Assembly (NCBI RefSeq): GCF_900105805.1
Contig: NZ_LT629788.1
Location: 1-64,000, forward strand
Source of the DNA: Pseudomonas moraviensis
GTDB lineage: Bacteria > Pseudomonadota > Gammaproteobacteria > Pseudomonadales > Pseudomonadaceae
DNA: 64,000 nucleotides
Reading direction: 5' to 3'
The position numbers and the translations under genes are program-made. Each line of letters opens with the position of its first letter. Within the stretch, counting starts at the first letter, position 1. Shown here one piece after another: positions 1-8,525 of this stretch. The notes beneath the pieces are model-generated. The model was not told the origin of the DNA. It worked only from the letters and a program-made list of their open reading frames with translations, and made no database searches.

Positions 1-402
1 GAGCCAACCGCTTCGTCGGTGATCGCCGATCTGGTCGACGTGGTTCGCGCGATGACTTCCGACCCGGAAAACCGCGTGCCGCACCTGGCCTTCCAGCCGG
101 ACTCGCTGTCGGCACATCCGATCCTGCCGATCGAAGCCTGCGAAAGCGCTTACTACCTGCGCATTCACGCCAAGGACCACCCGGGCGTACTGGCTCAGGT
201 GGCGAGCATCCTGTCGGAGCGCGGCATCAATATCGAATCGATCATGCAGAAGGAAGTCGAAGAGCATGACGGCCTGGTGCCGATGATCCTGCTGACCCAC
301 CGCGTGGTCGAGCAACGTATCAACGATGCGATTACTGCGCTGGAAGCACTGGCTGGCGTCGACGGCCCGGTTGTACGGATCCGCGTCGAACACTTGAACT
401 AA
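1..402 (+). CDS. hom: Homoserine dehydrogenase, C-terminal part (5' end outside window)
   Basis: The reading frame is open from base 1, so the gene begins before the window and only the last ~133 codons are seen. The visible part ends in an ACT domain (YYLRIHAKDHPGVLAQVASIL region, then GINIESIMQKE), the regulatory module of homoserine dehydrogenases that senses threonine. The enzyme reduces aspartate semialdehyde to homoserine in the cytoplasm, on the route to threonine and methionine. The next gene is threonine synthase, which is the usual hom-thrC order in Pseudomonas and supports the call. The catalytic NAD(P)-binding half is not visible here. Confidence 0.93.
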   Translation, partial: EPTASSVIADLVDVVRAMTSDPENRVPHLAFQPDSLSAHPILPIEACESAYYLRIHAKDHPGVLAQVASILSERGINIESIMQKEVEEHDGLVPMILLTHRVVEQRINDAITALEALAGVDGPVVRIRVEHLN

Positions 403-456
403 AAGCAGCGGCAGGCTTCGGGCGGCAAGCGGCAAGAGAGAAGCAGTCTGGCTTTA

Positions 457-484
457 CTTGCAGCTTGCAGCTTGCAGCTTGCAG
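457..484. repeat. Four tandem copies of a 7-bp unit (CTTGCAG)
   Basis: Four exact head-to-tail copies of CTTGCAG lie in the hom-thrC gap, ending 23 bases before the thrC start codon. The tract sits where the thrC ribosome-binding region and any promoter would be. Such short tandem repeats can change copy number by slippage. No function is evident. Confidence 0.85.
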
Positions 485-507
485 CTCAAACCGAAGGTTT
501 GAAAAAA

Positions 508-1919
508 ATGCGATATATCAGTACTCGCGGCCAGGCCCCGGCCCTGAATTTCGAAGAGGTCCTGCTGGCCGGTCTGGCGACCGATGGCGGTCTGTACGTC
601 CCGGAAAACCTGCCACGTTTCACTCAGGAAGAGATCGCCTCCTGGGCCGGCCTGCCCTATCACGAACTGGCCTTCCGGGTGATGCGCCCGTTCGTTACCG
701 GCAGTATCCGGATGCCGATTTCAAGAAGAAGATCCTCGAAGAAACCTACGGTGTGTTCGCCCACAGTGCCGTTGCGCCACTGCGTCAGTTGAACGGCAAC
801 GAGTGGGTGCTGGAGCTGTTCCACGGTCCGACCCTGGCGTTCAAGGACTTCGCCCTGCAACTGCTGGGGCGTCTGCTCGATTACGTGCTGGAAAAGCGCG
901 GCGAGCGCGTGGTGATCGTCGGTGCCACTTCCGGTGACACCGGTTCGGCGGCCATCGAAGGCTGTAAGCACTGCGAGAACGTCGACATCTTCATCCTGCA
1001 CCCGCACCAGCGCGTATCTGAGGTGCAGCGTCGGCAGATGACGACGATCTTCGGCGAGAACATCCACAACATCGCCATCGAAGGCAACTTCGATGACTGC
1101 CAGGAAATGGTCAAGAACAGCTTCGCCGACCAGAGCTTCCTCAAAGGCACGCGTCTGGTGGCGGTGAACTCGATCAACTGGGCGCGGATCATGGCCCAGA
1201 TCGTTTACTACTTCCATGCGGCCCTGCAGTTGGGCGGTCCGGCGCGTTCGGTGTCGTTCTCGGTACCCACCGGCAACTTCGGCGACATCTTCGCCGGTTA
1301 CCTGGCACGCAACATGGGCCTGCCGATCAACCAGTTGATCGTCGCAACCAACCGCAACGACATCCTGCACCGCTTCATGAGCGGCAACCAGTACGTCAAG
1401 GAAACGCTGCACGCGACCTTGTCGCCGTCGATGGACATCATGGTTTCGTCCAACTTTGAACGCCTGCTGTTCGACCTGCATGGTCGCAACGGTGCGGCAA
1501 TCGCCGGCCTGATGGGCTCGTTCAAAAAGGACGGCAGTTTCAGCGTCGAACAAGAGCGCTGGACCGAAGCGCGCAAACTGTTCGATTCGCTGGCGGTGGA
1601 TGACGCCCAGACCTGTGAAACCATCGCCGAAGTCTACGAGCAGACCGGTGAAGTCCTCGATCCGCACACCGCCATCGGCGTCAAAGCCGCGCGCGAGTGC
1701 CGTCGCAGTCTGGACATCCCGATGGTGATTCTGGGCACTGCCCATCCGGTCAAGTTTCCCGAGGCAGTGGAGAAAGCGGGTGTAGGAAAAGCGCTCGAAC
1801 TACCTGCACATCTTTCTGATTTGTTTGAGCGAAACGAGCGCTGCACGGTTCTGCCGAACGACCTGAAAGCCGTGCAAGCCTTTGTCAGCCAGCATGGCAA
1901 CCGCGGCAAGCCACTCTAA
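508..1919 (+). CDS. thrC: Threonine synthase, reading frame interrupted by an apparent 1-base deletion
   Basis: PLP-dependent enzyme that converts O-phosphohomoserine to threonine, the last step of the pathway. The start at 508 gives MRYISTRGQAPALNFEEVLL, the standard N-terminus. After codon 67 (GSI, bases 706-708) the frame is lost: frame 1 runs into nonsense and stops at 792, while the rest of the protein continues in frame 3 to 1919. Restoring one C after base 708 would read SIPDADFKK and join the halves. The downstream part holds the PLP-lysine motif HGPTLAFKDFALQ and the GATSGDTGSAA phosphate-binding loop. The gene is otherwise full length. It is either a sequencing error in a CC/CCC run or a true null mutation; the former seems likelier because every other part of the protein looks intact. 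Confidence 0.9.
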
Positions 1920-1943
1920 GCCTGAAAAAGCTGTCACATTTTG

Positions 1944-1969
1944 AAGCCCGTCTCCTGACGGGCTTTTTT
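1944..1969 (+). terminator. Rho-independent terminator of hom-thrC
   Basis: A stem AAGCCCGTC/GACGGGCTT followed by a run of T begins 24 bases after the thrC stop codon. Confidence 0.85.
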
Positions 1970-2039
1970 GTTTCTGCTGCCACACTGCTCGGGTTTTCAC
2001 CCACGAAGGACGGGTGAGTCGATCACGAAGGAAATGGCA

Positions 2040-3413
2040 ATGCTGTTTTACAGAGGTTTGAAACCGGCACTGGGCTGGTTGTTTTTGTCGGCGGTGCTGG
2101 GGTGGATGCACAGCGCCATGGCAGCGCAAATGGTACTTGATCAGGCGAATGCGCCCGTCAATGTGCAGCCTGTCGAACTGGACGCACGCGAACGTCAATG
2201 GATTCGCGAAAACCCGAAGGTGACAGTGGCATCAGTGCAATACCCGCTGTATCTGTTTCAGGACGAGCACGGGCAGTGGAACGGTCTGAACAACGATGTG
2301 CTCAAGCGTGTCACCGCGATGACCGGGCTGCAATTCGAGCACCAGGAATCCTTTTCCACCGACCACATGCTCGAACGCCTGCAAAGCGGGGTTGCGGACA
2401 TCAGTACGACCCTGGCCATGAGCGATGATCGCAAGCTGTTCCTTGATTTCAGCCACGCTTTCGGTGGTGCGGGCTGGGTTTTTGTCGGCCATGCGGATGC
2501 GCCAGTGGTGGACTCTTTCGAGCAACTGGCGAAGCGCGTGTTGGTGCTACCTGCCCGGCACGCACTGGAAGATGTGATTCGGCGTGATTTCCCTTCGATT
2601 GAAATACGCTCAGTGAAAACCTACGCCGAAGCCCGGGCGCTGGTTGAAAGTGGTGAAGCCTACGCCACGATCGAAAACGAAATCGGCGCGCAGCTCTATC
2701 CGCTGGGCATGCTCAAAGTCGGTGGCTTGGTGGAGGGCAAGTGGGAAGCCGATCACCTGGCTGTACGAAAAGGCATGCCCGAGCTGCTGAGTATTCTCAA
2801 CAAGGCACTGGAAGCTTTCCCGGCCGCTGAGTTGCGAGCGATCCGGCTTAAGTGGCTCGAAGGCATTTCACCGGCGCCCGTGCCATCGATCTGGCAGCAG
2901 TTGGTTGAATGGGGATGCTGGGCGATGGGGGTGATCGGTGTTTTCGGGATACTGTCGCTGGTGTGGAACAGGCGTCTGGCGGCGGTGATCAAGTTGCGCT
3001 GTGAGGCGGAGAAGGAGTTGGGTGATCAGTTGGCGTTTCAACATGCCCTGATCGATTCCATGCCGGATCCGGTGTTCGTGCGCGATCTCCAGGGGCGTCT
3101 GATCATCTGCAACCGCAGTTATGAAGAGGCGCTGTCGGTGCGCCTGGACCAGATGCAGGGGCGGTTGTTGATCGAGGTCGATGCGTTTCCCGAAACGACC
3201 GCGCGGATGCTGCACGATGAGTTCATCGCGCAGTTGCAGACTCGCAAGTCGCGCTTCAGCAAGCGCGAGCTGCTATTCAATGGCGGCCCACGTGAGGTCT
3301 ATCAGTGGACGGTGCCGTTTTACAGCGGTGACGGCAAATTGCGCGGCTTGTTGGGTGGCTGGACCGACATCACTCAACGCCGGACTGAGAGCGGCTGCCG
3401 ATGTCTGCATTGA
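2040..3413 (+). CDS. BvgS-like periplasmic-binding/PAS sensor protein lacking a kinase domain
   Basis: About 457 residues. The start at 2040 is chosen over upstream ATGs because AAGGA at 2028-2032 is well spaced from it and it exposes a signal peptide ending SAMAAQ. Residues ~45-255 resemble a solute-binding protein family 3 domain (periplasmic ligand sensor), a membrane helix lies near 288-308, and a PAS domain runs from ~328 to the end (SMPDPVFVRDLQGRLIICN). Family members usually continue after the PAS end (GWTDITQRR) into HisKA, HATPase and receiver domains. Here the frame ends 9 residues later and the next gene starts 118 bases on, so the kinase is missing. It may be a sensor-only remnant produced by an internal deletion, with the following receiver gene as what is left of the output side. 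Confidence 0.75.
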   Translation: MLFYRGLKPALGWLFLSAVLGWMHSAMAAQMVLDQANAPVNVQPVELDARERQWIRENPKVTVASVQYPLYLFQDEHGQWNGLNNDVLKRVTAMTGLQFEHQESFSTDHMLERLQSGVADISTTLAMSDDRKLFLDFSHAFGGAGWVFVGHADAPVVDSFEQLAKRVLVLPARHALEDVIRRDFPSIEIRSVKTYAEARALVESGEAYATIENEIGAQLYPLGMLKVGGLVEGKWEADHLAVRKGMPELLSILNKALEAFPAAELRAIRLKWLEGISPAPVPSIWQQLVEWGCWAMGVIGVFGILSLVWNRRLAAVIKLRCEAEKELGDQLAFQHALIDSMPDPVFVRDLQGRLIICNRSYEEALSVRLDQMQGRLLIEVDAFPETTARMLHDEFIAQLQTRKSRFSKRELLFNGGPREVYQWTVPFYSGDGKLRGLLGGWTDITQRRTESGCRCLH

Positions 3414-3530
3414 AGAAGGGAAATGTCCTGCAAGACGCGACTACTTTTCTGATGGGAGGCTTAAGACGCCTAGCCTAGAGTGGACGACAACTGCGGTGAG
3501 AGTCCGCGATGATCGCTCCAGAGGTCGCCC

Positions 3531-3938
3531 ATGCGCTCGCTTAAAGTCCTGATTCTTGAACCCAATCCGTTCCAGCTGATGGCATTGCATCAAATGCTCA
3601 ATGCCATCGGCATCTACGACGTCCTGACCGCGCCCTCGTTAGCGTCAGCCTTGTGTTCCCTAGGGCACCGCGGTGCGGTCGATATCGCCATTTGCGATCC
3701 GCAACTCAAGGGTGGGGATGGCCTGGCCCTGATCCACCATCTGGCCGCGCACCATGAGGCACGGGCGCTGATTCTGCTGGGCTCGGTCGCGCAGAGCCTG
3801 TTGACTGACCTGGAACCGGTGCTTCGCCAGCAACGCCTGCGCCTGCTGGGGCGTCTGCAAACGCCGGTCTCGGCAGTGTTGATGAGGGGCCTGCTGGACA
3901 GTTATCTGATCTCGCCGCCGGAACTCATCGAGGCCTGA
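3531..3938 (+). CDS. Stand-alone response regulator receiver domain protein
   Basis: 135 residues forming a single CheY-like receiver with no output domain. The N-terminal acidic position reads LILEPNPFQ (E in place of the usual DD pair). The probable phospho-acceptor is the Asp in AICDPQLKGGDG near residue 61. The C-terminal lysine region is not obvious; the expected place reads RLLGRLQTP. It lies just downstream of the truncated sensor, in the same direction, with AGAGG before the start. The context suggests a two-component pair whose kinase part is missing or encoded elsewhere. The partner and output are unknown. Confidence 0.75.
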   Translation: MRSLKVLILEPNPFQLMALHQMLNAIGIYDVLTAPSLASALCSLGHRGAVDIAICDPQLKGGDGLALIHHLAAHHEARALILLGSVAQSLLTDLEPVLRQQRLRLLGRLQTPVSAVLMRGLLDSYLISPPELIEA

Positions 3939-4101
3939 AGGGGACGGTTATTTTTCTGTCATCTTCGCCGTGCATGCTCTGTCAGACGCAGCCCCCACGA
4001 GATTGGGGCGTGAGAGGCAGAACTTTCTTCTCGGGCCGGTGGTCATTTAATGTGAACACGCCCCAAGCACTGTGTTTTCGGACTATTGAGTGGAGATCGA
4101 G

Positions 4102-4383
4102 ATGGAAAGTATCAGTCTATTGCTCGGTGAGGCTCTGAGCCCGTATCAGGTGACGCTGACCCCTCGCGGCAGCCATGGTGAATGTCTGGTGACGCTGAAG
4201 AACAGCAGCGGCGCCATTGTGGTGGAACGCGAATTCAATCAGGCCCAGTTGAGCGACAAGCGCTTGCTGACAGATGTGGTGGACGGCCTGCACCGCGACG
4301 TGATGATCGCCGAAGGACGGCTGGAACCCTGCGTCATCGCGGCGTTGCGCAATGCGGCACTGGACAAGCGTCCGGCCCTGTAA
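4102..4383 (+). CDS. DUF3509 family protein
   Basis: A 93-residue cytoplasmic protein of a family found, as far as I recall, mainly in Pseudomonas (DUF3509). Motifs include MESISLLLGEALSPYQVTL at the N-terminus and REFNQAQLSDKRLLTDVVDG in the middle. The start at 4102 is preferred over an in-frame GTG at 4090 because GGAG at 4092-4095 provides the ribosome-binding site. No enzymatic motif, membrane segment or signal peptide is present. Function is unknown. It is monocistronic, with a terminator about 125 bases downstream. Confidence 0.75.
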   Translation: MESISLLLGEALSPYQVTLTPRGSHGECLVTLKNSSGAIVVEREFNQAQLSDKRLLTDVVDGLHRDVMIAEGRLEPCVIAALRNAALDKRPAL

Positions 4384-4508
4384 AGATGAAATATTTTTTG
4401 TGGGAACCTTCCTGCATCCCTGTCAGTCAGACCCCATAACAGCAGGATCAAGCATTGTGCTCCGGTGCTTGTCGCTTGCTGCTACGGGTCTCGAAGCAGA
4501 CCACGTTT

Positions 4509-4545
4509 AACCCCGAGTCGTCTCCCCACTTCTCGGGGTTTCTTT
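4509..4545 (+). terminator. Rho-independent terminator between convergent genes
   Basis: An inverted repeat AACCCCGAG / CTCGGGGTT followed by TTCTTTTT lies between the DUF3509 gene and the convergent CoA-transferase gene. It could serve the plus-strand gene. Confidence 0.7.
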
Positions 4546-4605
4546 TTGCCTGGCGTTTGCTCACTGCGCATTGGGTTGCTCGAAAACCAGAATGCTCAGC
4601 GGTGC

Positions 4606-5805
4606 TTAAATGGCTCCGTCTTCACGCAACCTGGCGATCTGCGCCGCGTCGTAGCCCAGTTCGCCAAGCACCTGCGCGGTGTGTTCGCCAAGCTGTGGTC
4701 CGACCCACTCCGACGAACCCGGCGTTTCGGAGAGTTTCGGCACGATGCCGGGCATCTTGAAATCCTTGCCGTCCGGCAGCTTGGCATGCAGGAACATTTC
4801 CCGTGCCAGATATTGCGGGTCGTTGAACATGTCTTCGGCGCTGAAGATCCGGCTGGCCGGGACGTCGGCCTGGTTGAGCAGGTCAAGTACGCTTTGCAGG
4901 GGCAACGAATTGACCCAGCGATCAATCACGCCATACAACTCGTCGCGACGACTGTCGCGGCCGTCATTGCTGGCCAGTGCCGGGTCGTTCGCCAGGTCGT
5001 CGCGCCCGATGACCTGCATGAACCGTTTGAAGATTGCATCGCCATTGGCGCCGATCTGCACATGCTTGCCGTCGGCGCTGGTGTGGATCGAAGAGGGCGT
5101 GATGCCCGGCATGATGTTGCCACTGCGTTCGCGGATGAAACCGAAGACGTCGAACTCCGGCACCATGCTTTCCATCATCGCGAAAATCGCCTCATACAGG
5201 GCGACGTCGACCACTTGGCCAAGTCCGCCCTTGACCTCACGATGACGCAAAGCCATCAACGCACCAATCACGCCCCACAGCGCGGCAATCGAATCGCCGA
5301 TGGAAATCCCGGTGCGCACCGGCGGCCGATCCTCGAAACCGGTGATGTACCGCAGGCCGCCCATGGATTCGCCAACCGCGCCGAAGCCTGGCTGATCCTT
5401 CATCGGCCCGGTCTGGCCAAAACCGGACAGGCGCACCATCACCAGTTTCGGGTTCAGCGCATGCAAGGTTTCCCAGCTCAGGCCGAGTTTTTCCAGCACG
5501 CCGGGGCGGAAGTTTTCGATGAGGATGTCGGCTTCGCCAAGCAGCTGTTTCAGGATCGCCAAGCCGTCGGGGTGTTTCAGATTGAGGGTCAGCGACTTCT
5601 TGTTGCGCGCCTGGACGAACCACCACAGGGAGGTGCCTTCGTACAACTTGCGCCATTTGCGCAGGGGATCACCGCCGTCCGGCGATTCGATCTTGATCAC
5701 TTCGGCGCCGAACTCGCCGCAGATGCGCGAGGCAAAAGGCCCGGCGATCAGCGTACCCAATTCAATGACTTTCAGACCCGAGAGCGGTTTGCTGGTGAAC
5801 GGCAT
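4606..5805 (-). CDS. CaiB/BaiF family (class III) CoA-transferase
   Basis: 399 residues, typical for the family that moves coenzyme A between carboxylic acids. The N-terminus LSGLKVIELGTLIAGPFASR and the stretch VIKIESPDGGDPLRKW are hallmark motifs. The expected catalytic aspartate lies in GISIGDSIAALWGVIGALMAL near residue 170. The start yields the full N-terminal Rossmann segment. It is a single gene, convergent with the DUF3509 gene and divergent from yaeQ. The substrate cannot be told from sequence; related enzymes use formyl-, succinyl-, carnitine- or bile-acid-CoA esters. Confidence 0.88.
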   Translation of the reverse strand: MPFTSKPLSGLKVIELGTLIAGPFASRICGEFGAEVIKIESPDGGDPLRKWRKLYEGTSLWWFVQARNKKSLTLNLKHPDGLAILKQLLGEADILIENFRPGVLEKLGLSWETLHALNPKLVMVRLSGFGQTGPMKDQPGFGAVGESMGGLRYITGFEDRPPVRTGISIGDSIAALWGVIGALMALRHREVKGGLGQVVDVALYEAIFAMMESMVPEFDVFGFIRERSGNIMPGITPSSIHTSADGKHVQIGANGDAIFKRFMQVIGRDDLANDPALASNDGRDSRRDELYGVIDRWVNSLPLQSVLDLLNQADVPASRIFSAEDMFNDPQYLAREMFLHAKLPDGKDFKMPGIVPKLSETPGSSEWVGPQLGEHTAQVLGELGYDAAQIARLREDGAI

Positions 5806-5951
5806 GCGAAATCCTGTAGGACAAGGCTGAGCGGATAGAGGGTTTTAACATAGCCGGCTGTCCGACGCCGCAGCTTGAGTGCCATCAATTCGATGATTGC
5901 CTGTGGCATCGGTTAGACTTGCCGACTTTCCTCGTATCAAGAAGCCCGTTC

Positions 5952-6494
5952 ATGGCCCAGCCGTCCACAACCTACAAATTCGAACTGAACCTCACCGACC
6001 TCGACCGCAGCGTCTACGAGAGCGTCAAGCAGACCATCGCCCGTCATCCTTCGGAGACCGAAGAACGCATGACTGTGCGGCTGCTGGCCTACGCGCTCTG
6101 GTATAACGAGCAGCTGTCGTTCGGCCGTGGTCTGTCAGACGTGGATGAACCGGCCTTGTGGGAAAAAAGCCTGGACGACCGCGTCCTGCACTGGATCGAA
6201 GTCGGCCAGCCGGATGCCGACCGCCTGACCTGGTGCTCGCGCCGTACCGAACGCACCAGCCTGTTGGCCTACGGCAGCCTGCGCGTGTGGGAGACCAAGG
6301 TGATCCCGGCGATCAAGAATCTGAAAAACGTCAACATCGCTGCCGTCCCGCAGGAAGTGCTGGAAACCCTGGCCAAGGACATGCCGCGCGTCATCAAGTG
6401 GGACGTGATGATCAGCGAAGGCACGATCTTCGTCACCGACGATCGCGGTCAGCACGAAGTCCAGTTGCAATGGCTGCAAGGTGAGCGCGGCTAA
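5952..6494 (+). CDS. yaeQ: YaeQ family protein
   Basis: 180 residues from the start at 5952 (MAQPSTTYKFELNLTDLDR), chosen over an upstream ATG at 5919 because it matches the normal YaeQ N-terminus. The family has a PD-(D/E)XK nuclease-like fold according to general knowledge. Motifs seen include RHPSETEERMTVRLLAYALWY, an acidic residue in DEPALWEKSLDDRVLHWIEVG and a conserved VGQPDADRL segment. E. coli YaeQ was first noted as a multicopy suppressor in RfaH-deficient cells, but its molecular role is not settled. It is followed 54 bases later by recJ in the same direction. Confidence 0.88.
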   Translation: MAQPSTTYKFELNLTDLDRSVYESVKQTIARHPSETEERMTVRLLAYALWYNEQLSFGRGLSDVDEPALWEKSLDDRVLHWIEVGQPDADRLTWCSRRTERTSLLAYGSLRVWETKVIPAIKNLKNVNIAAVPQEVLETLAKDMPRVIKWDVMISEGTIFVTDDRGQHEVQLQWLQGERG

Positions 6495-6548
6495 AGTCGC
6501 GACACCGCCGATATTTCCCACGAATCAAAGAGAAGCCTCCGTCACCCC

Positions 6549-8258
6549 ATGCGTATCGAACCTCGCCAACTGCCTGCCACACTGCCTTTTCTCGGTGATC
6601 TGCCGCCACTGCTGACCCGGCTTTACGCGGCGCGGGGCGTGCAGTCGGAGGCGGAGCTGGACAAAAGTCTGGCGCGCTTGATCCCGTTTCAGCAGCTCAA
6701 AGGCATTGATGCGGCGGTAGACCTGCTGGTGACGGCACTGGAGCAACGCCAGCGCATTCTGATCGTCGGCGACTTCGACGCGGACGGCGCCACCGCCAGC
6801 ACCGTCGGTGTGCTCGGTTTGCGCCTGTTGGGCGCGGCGCATGTCGATTATCTGGTGCCGAACCGTTTCGAATACGGCTATGGCCTGACTCCGGAAATCG
6901 TCGAAGTTGCGTTGACCCGCGAACCGCAATTGTTGATCACCGTCGACAACGGCATTTCCAGTGTCGAAGGCGTCGCGGCGGCCAGGCGCGCCGGGCTGAA
7001 AGTGCTGATCACCGACCACCACTTGCCCGGCGATGAACTGCCGCAGGCCGACGCGTTGGTCAATCCGAACCAGCCAGGCTGCGAGTTTCCGAGCAAGGCA
7101 CTGGCCGGCGTCGGGGTGATTTTCTATGTATTGATGGCCTTGCGCGCGCGCCTGCGCAGCCTCGGCTGGTACGAGAGCAAACCGCAACCGAACATTGGCG
7201 AGCTGCTGGATCTGGTGGCGCTGGGCAGCGTCGCGGACGTGGTGCCGCTGGATGCCAACAACCGTATCCTCGTGCATCAAGGTCTGGAGCGGATTCGCGC
7301 CGGGCGGGCGCGGCCGGGGATCAAGGCGATCCTCGAAGTCGCCAAGCGCGAGGCGGCGCGGATCACTTCCACCGATCTTGGCTTTATCGTCGGCCCGCGC
7401 CTCAACGCCGCAGGACGTCTGGACGACATGAGCCTGGGCATCGAATGCCTGCTCACCGGCGACGCCAATCTGGCCCGGGAAATGGCTGCACAACTGGACG
7501 GCATGAACCAGGATCGCAAATCCATCGAGCAGGGCATGCAGCGTGAAGCCCTGGCGCAGCTCAAGGATCTGCCGGTCGAATCGATGCCGTTTGGTCTGTG
7601 CCTGTTCGATCCGGAGTGGCACCAGGGTGTGATCGGCATTCTCGCTTCGCGCATGAAAGAGCGCTATTTCCGCCCGACCATTGCCTTCGCCGATGCTGGT
7701 GATGGGTTGCTCAAGGGCTCCGGGCGTTCGGTGCAGGGCTTCCATATACGTGATGCGCTGAGCGTGGTCGCGGCGCAGCATCCAAACCTGATCGCCAAAT
7801 ATGGTGGTCACGCGATGGCCGCTGGTCTGACCTTGCCGCAGGAGAATTTTCCGCTGTTCGCCGAGGCATTCGACGCCGAAGTGCGTAGGCAACTTCGCGA
7901 GGAAGACCTCACCGGGCGCATGTTGTCGGACGGCACGCTGGCCGTCGAAGAGTTCCACCTCGAACTGGCCCGCGCCTTGCGCCACGCCGGGCCGTGGGGT
8001 CAGCATTTTCCCGAGCCGCTGTTTCACGGCGTGTTTCAGCTGGTCGAGCAGCGCGTGGTTGGCGAACGGCATTTGAAAGTGGTGCTGAAAAGCGAATGCG
8101 GCTCGGTGAAACTCGATGGCATCGCGTTTGGGATCGATCGGGATATCTGGCCGAACCCGACGATTCAATGGGTCGAGTTGGCCTACAAACTTGACGTTAA
8201 CGAGTTTCGTGGCAACGAGACTGTGCAGTTGATGATTGCTCACATCGAACCGCGTTAA
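6549..8258 (+). CDS. recJ: Single-stranded-DNA-specific 5'-3' exonuclease RecJ
   Basis: 569 residues, the usual length. RecJ degrades 5'-ended single-stranded DNA in RecF-pathway recombination, mismatch repair and base-excision repair. The DHH-family metal-binding motifs are present: DFDADGATAS (around residues 75-84), VDNGIS (~132-137), ITDHHLPGDE (DHH at ~156-158), and DHHA1-type motifs GFIVGPRLNAAGRL and KYGGHAMAAGLTL downstream. The ATG at 6549 gives the normal N-terminus. The gene lies 54 bases after yaeQ and may be co-transcribed with it. A very long open frame on the opposite strand (6525-8342) is a codon-bias shadow. Confidence 0.97.
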   Translation: MRIEPRQLPATLPFLGDLPPLLTRLYAARGVQSEAELDKSLARLIPFQQLKGIDAAVDLLVTALEQRQRILIVGDFDADGATASTVGVLGLRLLGAAHVDYLVPNRFEYGYGLTPEIVEVALTREPQLLITVDNGISSVEGVAAARRAGLKVLITDHHLPGDELPQADALVNPNQPGCEFPSKALAGVGVIFYVLMALRARLRSLGWYESKPQPNIGELLDLVALGSVADVVPLDANNRILVHQGLERIRAGRARPGIKAILEVAKREAARITSTDLGFIVGPRLNAAGRLDDMSLGIECLLTGDANLAREMAAQLDGMNQDRKSIEQGMQREALAQLKDLPVESMPFGLCLFDPEWHQGVIGILASRMKERYFRPTIAFADAGDGLLKGSGRSVQGFHIRDALSVVAAQHPNLIAKYGGHAMAAGLTLPQENFPLFAEAFDAEVRRQLREEDLTGRMLSDGTLAVEEFHLELARALRHAGPWGQHFPEPLFHGVFQLVEQRVVGERHLKVVLKSECGSVKLDGIAFGIDRDIWPNPTIQWVELAYKLDVNEFRGNETVQLMIAHIEPR

Positions 8259-8262
8259 GCCA

Positions 8263-8325
8263 TTCGCGAGCAGGCTCGCTCCCACAGGTACGGTGCAGTT
8301 TTGTGGGAGCGAGCCTGCTCGCGAA
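8263..8325. repeat. Paired REP element (REPIN-like inverted repeat)
   Basis: Two perfect 24-bp inverted arms (core GCGAGCAGGCTCGCTCCCAC) are separated by 15 bases, immediately after the recJ stop codon. Close copies occur at 9718, 39726, 41161, 46813 and 56382 in this window, with single or variant copies elsewhere. This is the typical arrangement of REP doublets in P. fluorescens. Confidence 0.9.
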
Positions 8326-8525
8326 AGTGTCCTTTCACACACTGAATTACTCTGAACCCTCCGTCATTCCCGGTTGTCGACTAGGCTCTAAGCACTGCTT
8401 GATTGGCCTTGTGACGTCTTGTCGAATTTTTTGCCCGCGGGGGCGGGTGCTGCACCCTTTTTCTGTCACTCGTCGACTTTTCAAACAGAACCCTGGAGCC
8501 TGCCCACTGATTCGAGAGGTGCCCC

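Noticed and set aside
508..720. Programmed frameshift in thrC
   Set aside because: There is no slippery sequence, stop-codon context or stimulatory element at 708, and the family is not known to use recoding.
4465..5838. 457-codon open frame antisense to the CoA-transferase
   Set aside because: The opposite strand encodes an unmistakable CaiB/BaiF protein.
6525..8342. 605-codon open frame antisense to recJ
   Set aside because: It lies opposite a clearly identified gene, has no family resemblance and reflects high-GC codon bias.
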